From Parcubacteria group bacterium ADurb.Bin192 (GTDB taxonomy: Bacteria > Patescibacteriota > Patescibacteriia > 2-12-FULL-60-25), in assembly GCA_002070095.1 (NCBI GenBank), contig MWCR01000011.1, positions 1 through 45,459 of the forward strand: a stretch of 45,459 nucleotides of DNA. The letters run 5' to 3'. Position 1 is the stretch's first letter. Every line of letters begins with the position of its first letter. The notes under the pieces were generated by a model. It was given only the letters and a program-made list of their open reading frames with translations. It was not told the DNA's origin and did not search any database. Both the position numbers and the translations under genes were made by a program. This document shows positions 41,372-45,459 of this stretch, in pieces.

Positions 41372-41432
41372 CCACCCGTGTTCTCACGTGTTCAGCCTTA
41401 AGCTGACATGCTCGAGACACGGGTGGTTTTTG
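41372..41432 (+). terminator. Terminator of the lipoprotein C-D operon
   Basis: A 10-bp stem CCACCCGTGT/ACACGGGTGG enclosing an inner hairpin (TCAGC...GCTGA), followed by TTTTTG. It lies 72 bp beyond the stop; the spacer includes other short inverted sequences but nothing I can name. Confidence 0.85.
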
Positions 41433-41800
41433 TTTAACTAAATAAACGTACTTAACGTACCTAGCGTCCATAACGTCCTATCACGTACATAACGTCCTAC
41501 GTCGTTATTCCCTCTCTTGGGTAAGAGAGGGTTAGGGCGAGTTAGGCTCTCGCGTATCCAACGTACTACGTCACAAAACACATAACATGTAGCATGTAAC
41601 AAACGTAGACGTCCCGCGTCGCTCGTCCTGCGTCCCACGTCAGGAACATTCCACGCCTTCGGGCTTTCCTTCCCTCTCTTGGGTAAGAGAGGGTTAGGGT
41701 GAGTTAGGCTCTCGCGTACCCAACGTACTACGTCACAAAACACATAACATGTAGCATGTAACAAACGTAGACGTCCTACGTCCGCGAGGATGACGAAGGT
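41433..41800. repeat. F7/F8/F6 repeats in tandem blocks
   Basis: F7 (41450-41505), F8 fragment CCCTCTCTTGGGTAAGAG (41511 on), F6 (41578-41602), F7 (41605-41640), then a second F8-F6-F7 run (41673-41785). Two tandem copies of about 170 bp share GGCTCTCGCGTA and CAACGTACTACGTCACAAAA. No gene. Confidence 0.75.
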
Positions 41801-41807
41801 AAATCCA

Positions 41808-41891
41808 ATGCGTTTTAAAAAGAAATCCCCTCGAATGGTATTCAAGGGGATTCCTCCTACGTGCGTCGCTGCCAAGCATGGGTGCAGCGAC
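41808..41891 (-). ncRNA. Candidate small structured RNA
   Basis: On the minus strand, TTGACT (41922-41927), 18 bp, AAAAAT (41898-41903) could start a transcript near 41891. It would fold into GTCGCTGC...GCAGCGAC, then AATCCCCT...AGGGGATT followed by TTCTTTTT, a terminator. The predicted RNA is about 80 nt. No known RNA family is recognised. An open frame (41438-41908) crosses it but looks spurious. Confidence 0.4.
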
Positions 41892-41943
41892 TGCGTAATT
41901 TTTCTCATGCCGCACGTTAACAGTCAATAGATGAGTGGTGGAT

Positions 41944-41980
41944 AAAAAAAGAAGTACGAAATTTCGTACTTCAATTTTTT
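41944..41980. terminator. Bidirectional terminator
   Basis: Perfect palindrome GAAGTACGAAA/TTTCGTACTTC (41951-41972) with an A run before and a T run after. It lies 8 bp past the stop of the 590-aa gene. Confidence 0.88.
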
Positions 41981-43752
41981 TAAATTCTGAACGTGGGTTT
42001 TTCGTCCGGTAATTTTTTTTGTTCATTTTGTTCACGCTCTTGCTCCTTTGGTGCGGGTTCTGATTTTTTTGGTTCAGCGGGCATCCAAGGCGGAGTGGAA
42101 ATTTTTTCAGACTCGGTTTTTTTCGGTTCCCAGGGGATGATGGGTTTTTCAGCCGGAGTATTTTGGTGTTTGGTGACAGAAACGGGTGGGACAATCGGAG
42201 CGGGCGGAGGGTTTTGGGTTTTGGGAGACAGTCCTTGTCCGGTTAAGGGTACCGTGGGCGGTTTGGGTTTAAAATCCGCAGGCCTTTCCGGCAGTTTGGG
42301 ATTCTCTTGCCACTTAAAAACTATCAAACCGATAATAATGATGACGATCAAAGCAATGATGCCGAACAAAATCATTTGCGTGCCAAAAGACAGGCGCGGA
42401 AGTTTGTCTAACAAATTATTGAGAGTAGAAGAAACGTTTTGCGTGAAAGAGGTTTTATCTTGAGTGGGTGCGGTACCTGCGGTGCCGGTGGGCGGAGCCT
42501 GGACGTCCGGCACGGGAGAAGCAAAACGCTGGTCCCATTGGCTTAACATTAAACGATCAGCTTCTGATAATTTGAGATCTCCCAGCGGATCGGCGGACGG
42601 AATGTTGTTCGGATTATCGCCCAAGCTGTTTTCGCCCGTGTAGGCCACGAGTTTGCGCAAAAATTTGTAGTGATTGTCCAGGGCCTGGCGCATGTCGGCC
42701 GATCTTTGATCTACAGGCACTTCCAATAGCTGTTTAACGCTCAAAGCATAGCGCGCCGGGCGCCATTGTTTGGCCGTGCATTCATTGTCAGTTCTCATTA
42801 CAGTCCAGCCCGCACTCCATCTTTCCATGGATTTCATCCATTGTTCTTGTCCCTCTGGCACCTCGGTGGCGATCAGGCCTGTGGTAATGGTTTCATACAT
42901 GCTGTCCCACCAACTGACTAAGGGCATGGTCCGGCCAGCACAAGGGATCATGTCCAAGAGCGCGCGATGAAGCATGGCATAAGCTTCCGGATCATTGTTG
43001 TCCATCTTCCATTTGGCATGTCCTTGATCAAAATAAGTGATGGCGCTGATATTGGCATAGGTCCAATAAATATCAGGGGCTGTGCGCGCGTCCAAGTTAT
43101 TAAATTCCCATTTGGCTGACTGGCCGGAATAGGTTAAGGGAATCAAAGTTTGTTCATTGTCCATGCGACGCAGAGTCACGTTCCAGTTGGCCGCTGTGTA
43201 TGGGAAAATCGCTTCCAAACTGCCGGCTGTGATGGTGCCGGACCAGGCCTTGCCGGTTTGAAAGGCAAAGCGGAGGGTTTCTTGGTCAACGGGTTGCAGA
43301 GCTCGAATGTCCACTATTTGATCAGCTCCCGGGGCCATGGACAAGTTTAAGACCATGGAAGGCGCGTTCAGATTGGTGGAGGCGTAAGTGTGATTGACCG
43401 CGCCGGACAAGGGTTGTTCCATGCCATTGATAAAAACAGCGGTGATGGCCGGCTGCATGTCTTGTTGGCCGGCTAAAGGTATGGCCAGTTCAAAGCTTTG
43501 GGCAGATCCCGGATTGTGCAAGCGGTAAGTCATCTGCACGGGCACGGAGTTGTGAGTTTTGCCCGCGTCCATTTGATCGAAACGGTAAGTGACCCGCAGT
43601 TCGTTGATTTGCACGGGCGTTTCCGCGCTCGCGCCGATCAGGCCGAGCTGCCAAGCGGGTGCTTGGGCGGCGGCTCCGGCCAGAGGCAGAACCAGCATGG
43701 CCGCGCACAGGAGTACCAGATATTTTCCGGCTTTAAACATGGATTGAAACAT
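41980..43752 (-). CDS. Secreted single-span membrane protein with Pro-rich tail
   Basis: 590 residues from ATG 43752 (ATG 43740 is an alternative start). Signal peptide to about residue 30 (AGAAAQA). A large extracellular part has beta-rich strands (ELRVTYRFDQMD, VPVQMTYRLHNP), like a repeat-interface or DUF-type adhesin domain, then a helical region with Trp- and Cys-containing segments. A Thr/Pro linker precedes one transmembrane helix (about 456-480, GIIALIVIIIIGLIVF). The cytoplasmic tail of about 110 residues is Pro/Lys/Glu-rich. No known family is identified. It is likely a surface receptor, anchor or envelope component (inference). No clear SD. Confidence 0.7.
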   Translation of the reverse strand: MFQSMFKAGKYLVLLCAAMLVLPLAGAAAQAPAWQLGLIGASAETPVQINELRVTYRFDQMDAGKTHNSVPVQMTYRLHNPGSAQSFELAIPLAGQQDMQPAITAVFINGMEQPLSGAVNHTYASTNLNAPSMVLNLSMAPGADQIVDIRALQPVDQETLRFAFQTGKAWSGTITAGSLEAIFPYTAANWNVTLRRMDNEQTLIPLTYSGQSAKWEFNNLDARTAPDIYWTYANISAITYFDQGHAKWKMDNNDPEAYAMLHRALLDMIPCAGRTMPLVSWWDSMYETITTGLIATEVPEGQEQWMKSMERWSAGWTVMRTDNECTAKQWRPARYALSVKQLLEVPVDQRSADMRQALDNHYKFLRKLVAYTGENSLGDNPNNIPSADPLGDLKLSEADRLMLSQWDQRFASPVPDVQAPPTGTAGTAPTQDKTSFTQNVSSTLNNLLDKLPRLSFGTQMILFGIIALIVIIIIGLIVFKWQENPKLPERPADFKPKPPTVPLTGQGLSPKTQNPPPAPIVPPVSVTKHQNTPAEKPIIPWEPKKTESEKISTPPWMPAEPKKSEPAPKEQEREQNEQKKLPDEKPTFRI

Positions 43753-43821
43753 AAGTTTGAAAGCTAAGTGAATTAACTACACTTTAGGCCAAAAGCATTG
43801 ATTTTGTCCACTTTTAATCAT

Positions 43822-43856
43822 AAAAAAAACCGAACCCGATAATCGGGCCGGGTTAA
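43822..43856 (-). terminator. Terminator of the 72-aa gene
   Basis: On the minus strand AACCCGGCCCGATTATCGGGTT-type stems (CCCGAT/ATCGGG and outer AACC/GGTT) are followed by eight T residues. Confidence 0.8.
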
Positions 43857-43880
43857 TGTTTGTCTATTTAAAAACGGGGT

Positions 43881-44099
43881 TTAAGCCGAGGCTTCGGGCT
43901 TAGCCGGTTCCGGTGTTTCTTCTTCAACCCAGAGATTGAGCAATTGCAGGGTTTTTTCAGCCGTATCTTCGGCTTCATCGATGTCCAACATCTCTTCCAA
44001 GATCATGTGATTGATCATGGCCGCCCGGCACTCGGGTTTGGTTTTAAGCGTACCCAGTTCGTCGTAACACAATTGTTTTAAAGTCTCGTGGTTTGGCAT
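43881..44099 (-). CDS. Small acidic helical protein, function unknown
   Basis: 72 residues. No signal peptide. It appears mainly alpha-helical and acidic (EEMLDIDEAEDTAEKTLQLL), with Cys11 and Cys24, and an Ala/Pro/Glu tail. ATG 44099 is preceded by a strong promoter with the -10 box 8 nt upstream, so the mRNA is probably leaderless. It is followed by a good hairpin terminator, which together with its length and regular composition supports a real single-gene unit. I recognise no family. Confidence 0.7.
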   Translation of the reverse strand: MPNHETLKQLCYDELGTLKTKPECRAAMINHMILEEMLDIDEAEDTAEKTLQLLNLWVEEETPEPAKPEASA

Positions 44100-44107
44100 A
44101 CGTGGAA

Positions 44108-44136
44108 ATTATAAAGGCTTGGCCGGTAATTTACAA
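44108..44136 (-). promoter_or_regulatory. Leaderless promoter of the 72-aa gene
   Basis: On the minus strand TTGTAA (44131-44136), 17 bp, TATAAT (44108-44113). It ends 8 nt before ATG 44099. Confidence 0.65.
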
Positions 44137-44204
44137 TATTTGGCAAACGAGGCAATAATCATCAAATTAAAAAATCAAAATAAATAAATATAAATTCAGG
44201 ATGT

Positions 44205-45050
44205 CTAATCGGAGATTTTTTTAAGGGAGATGATGTTGGGGATGGAGGCGGATGGGATGTCCAGGGTTAGGTTTTGGTCAGCGTAAGACAGGCCGGTGGA
44301 AGGTCCGCCATCCAGGTTGATGGCCGTGTTGAATTGCTCGGGTTGCGCGGCCAGCCAGTTGGCCAGTTCGTATAAAGAGATAACGCCCGATTCGGTTAGG
44401 ATGATGTATTGAATGTTATTCGAATCTTGCGCCAAAACGGTTCGGCGAGCGTATTTTTGAGAATCTTCTTTGACCAAGGCTTGGCCGTCAAAAAGCAAAG
44501 TTGGAAAACTTAAAAAAGCTTGAGTCGCGGAGCTTGGTTCTAGACCAGGTTGTTGGGGCAGATAATTCAGTTTCAAATTTCCATCCGTGATGGTGATTGA
44601 GCCCGTGTAGCTGTTGGGATTTTTTTGCGAATCCGCGTCCGGCCAGCCAATGGAGCTTGTTTGGTCGTCGCTCTGATAAAAGCCCGTGGGAGTTTGAGAC
44701 TCGTTAAAATACGAACCATTGATCACCAGATGACTGTTCAGATCTTCTCTCCAGCGTTTAACGGTTTTGGGTTCTTGGGGTTGGTTCTCCAGGCTCCATT
44801 GCCACTCATCAGCCGGCAGTTTGACCAGGATAAAATTTATTGTTCGTCCGTCTGCAAACTCAAGGCTTCTGCGCTCCATATTGGCGGGCAAGGGCTGGGT
44901 TTGATCGATAGCCGGCTCGGATGGCTGTTGGTTTAAAATTTGTCCCAAAGGCTTGGGTTCAGGCTGGGAAGGTTTTTCCAAGGTCAAACAACCGGCTCCG
45001 GCCAAAGACAGCCAGCTTATGAGTAATAGAGGTAAAGCTTTAGACAGCAT
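44205..45050 (-). CDS. Phosphodiester glycosidase (NAGPA-like) domain lipoprotein
   Basis: 281 residues from ATG 45050; the frame continues upstream to 45125, but that part has no RBS and the promoter overlaps it. Lipobox SLAGAGC. After a Pro/Gln linker, the domain has the NAGPA/exopolysaccharide family signature: HLVINGSYF (Asn-Gly core), RRTVLAQ, and the terminal NLDGGPSTGL motif that carries the Asp-Gly-Gly active-site loop. Family members cleave phosphodiester or glycosidic bonds in cell-surface carbohydrates, and bacterial ones often act on the cell wall. It is surface-anchored by a lipid. Leaderless-type promoter. Confidence 0.85.
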   Translation of the reverse strand: MLSKALPLLLISWLSLAGAGCLTLEKPSQPEPKPLGQILNQQPSEPAIDQTQPLPANMERRSLEFADGRTINFILVKLPADEWQWSLENQPQEPKTVKRWREDLNSHLVINGSYFNESQTPTGFYQSDDQTSSIGWPDADSQKNPNSYTGSITITDGNLKLNYLPQQPGLEPSSATQAFLSFPTLLFDGQALVKEDSQKYARRTVLAQDSNNIQYIILTESGVISLYELANWLAAQPEQFNTAINLDGGPSTGLSYADQNLTLDIPSASIPNIISLKKISD

Positions 45051-45056
45051 ATTTGA

Positions 45057-45085
45057 ATTATCAGCATACAACAAATAATATTTAA
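45057..45085 (-). promoter_or_regulatory. Leaderless promoter of the glycosidase gene
   Basis: On the minus strand TTAAAT (45080-45085), 17 bp, GATAAT (45057-45062). It ends 6 nt before ATG 45050. No SD. Confidence 0.5.
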
Positions 45086-45208
45086 GGCCAAACCAACAGG
45101 GCAGGTGACGACCTCGACAAAACAATTCATTTTCGTTAAACTTGGCTGGAATTAAAGATTAAACCCAGACACCGGTAATTCGTAATTTTTAATTCGTAAT
45201 TGAATCCG

Positions 45209-45298
45209 GGAGGGGTGACAGAGTGGTCGAATGTGCCGGACTCGAAATCCGGTGTAGCCGCAAGGTTACCGCGAGTTCGAATCTCGCCCCCTCCGCCA
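45209..45298 (+). tRNA. tRNA-Ser (anticodon CGA)
   Basis: Acceptor GGAGGGG pairs with CCCCTCC. The anticodon stem-loop CCGGACTCGAAATCCGG has anticodon CGA. A long variable arm (GTAGCCGCAAGGTTAC) marks the Ser class. The T arm is GCGAG-TTCGAAT-CTCGC, the discriminator is G and CCA is encoded. 90 nt including CCA. Confidence 0.96.
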
Positions 45299-45330
45299 CG
45301 GCGTTCGCGAACGCCGTGGCGGTGTTTTTT
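45293..45330 (+). terminator. Terminator of tRNA-Ser made from a TTCGCGAA palindrome
   Basis: A perfect 15-bp inverted repeat, CCGCCACGGCGTTCG/CGAACGCCGTGGCGG (45293-45322), is followed by TG and a T run. Its left arm contains the encoded CCA of the tRNA. The same palindrome occurs inside dispersed F1 elements. Confidence 0.85.
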
Positions 45331-45459
45331 GAACGAAGTTCGAACATTTTTTGAGCAAAACCCCCAATAAGGAAGCCAGCCCCACCGTCGCTCGGAAACC
45401 TCGCCACCCCGCAAAAAAGTTTTCTTCACATTTTTTAATTTGCGCGCGCCGATTTTTTT
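45331..45459. other. Window end, nothing recognised
   Basis: Contains the short palindrome GAACGAAGTTC and T-rich stretches. No supported gene or repeat family. Confidence 0.5.

Noticed and set aside
41438-41908. 156-codon minus-strand frame
   Set aside because: It is mostly F7/F8/F6 repeat translated twice over and covers a candidate RNA; no RBS or promoter for it.
45136-45429. Minus-strand frame over the tRNA region
   Set aside because: It is antisense to tRNA-Ser and its terminator, so it is spurious.

Overview
This window most likely comes from a Patescibacteria/CPR-type bacterium (inferred). The reasons are the giant secreted repeat protein with many YDLG...WRNIY motifs, a tandem array of VirB2-like two-helix pilins with cysteine-rich modules, several genes that look leaderless, and intergenic DNA packed with short dispersed repeats. 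Codon usage fits the standard bacterial code: ychF ends at TGA and long frames are open. There is no rRNA and no CRISPR array; one tRNA gene is present.

Layout. 1-13872: the 3' part of a giant gene (more than 4,600 codons) for a modular beta-propeller-like surface protein. 13.9-20.1 kb: an island of three GC-rich minus-strand lipoprotein genes interleaved with two almost identical GIY-YIG nuclease genes, each bracketed by inverted repeat arms. 20.1-25.4 kb: housekeeping genes (ychF, galU, an ABC-type solute-binding lipoprotein) separated by repeat-filled gaps. 25.4-31.3 kb: eight pilin-like genes in one direction. 31.5-33.5 kb: a third, divergent GIY-YIG gene and two small paralogous lipoprotein genes, one apparently frameshifted. 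34.2-38.9 kb: a two-gene GC-rich operon of unknown function downstream of a GT-C-like membrane protein. 39.7-41.4 kb: a strong promoter, a leader and two lipoprotein genes. 41.4-45.4 kb: a candidate small RNA, a single-span secreted protein with a proline-rich tail, a 72-aa protein, a phosphodiester-glycosidase-like lipoprotein and tRNA-Ser(CGA).

Repeat nomenclature used below. F1: arms TGTCATTGCGAG...GGCAATCT, usually as inverted pairs. F2: ATCCTGAA...TTCAGGATCTC. F3: GTCATTTCGACTGGAACG...GGGGTCGAGATGACA. F4: GATGCTGAA...TTCAGCATGACG. F5: CTGGATCCCCGC...GCGAGGATGACG. F6: ACATGTAGCATGTA. F7: GGACGCAGGACGTGCGACG and relatives. F8: a roughly 130-bp block containing CCCTCTCTT...AAGAGAGGG. F9: GTCATTCCCGTG...GGGAATCC. 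P: a palindrome with a TTCGCGAA core. Families of this general look occur in many bacterial genomes.

The most interesting signals are: GIY-YIG genes sitting exactly between inverted F1 arms, as if they were the autonomous form of the dispersed F1 elements; F7 repeat sequence read in frame inside ychF and inside the signal peptides of two lipoproteins; small elements nested in the hairpin loops of other repeats; and CC-terminated cysteine modules grafted onto pilin-like proteins. Genes fall into two classes: AT-richer genes with a -10 box 6-9 nt before ATG (leaderless) and GC-rich genes with strong Shine-Dalgarno (SD) sites and hairpin terminators.
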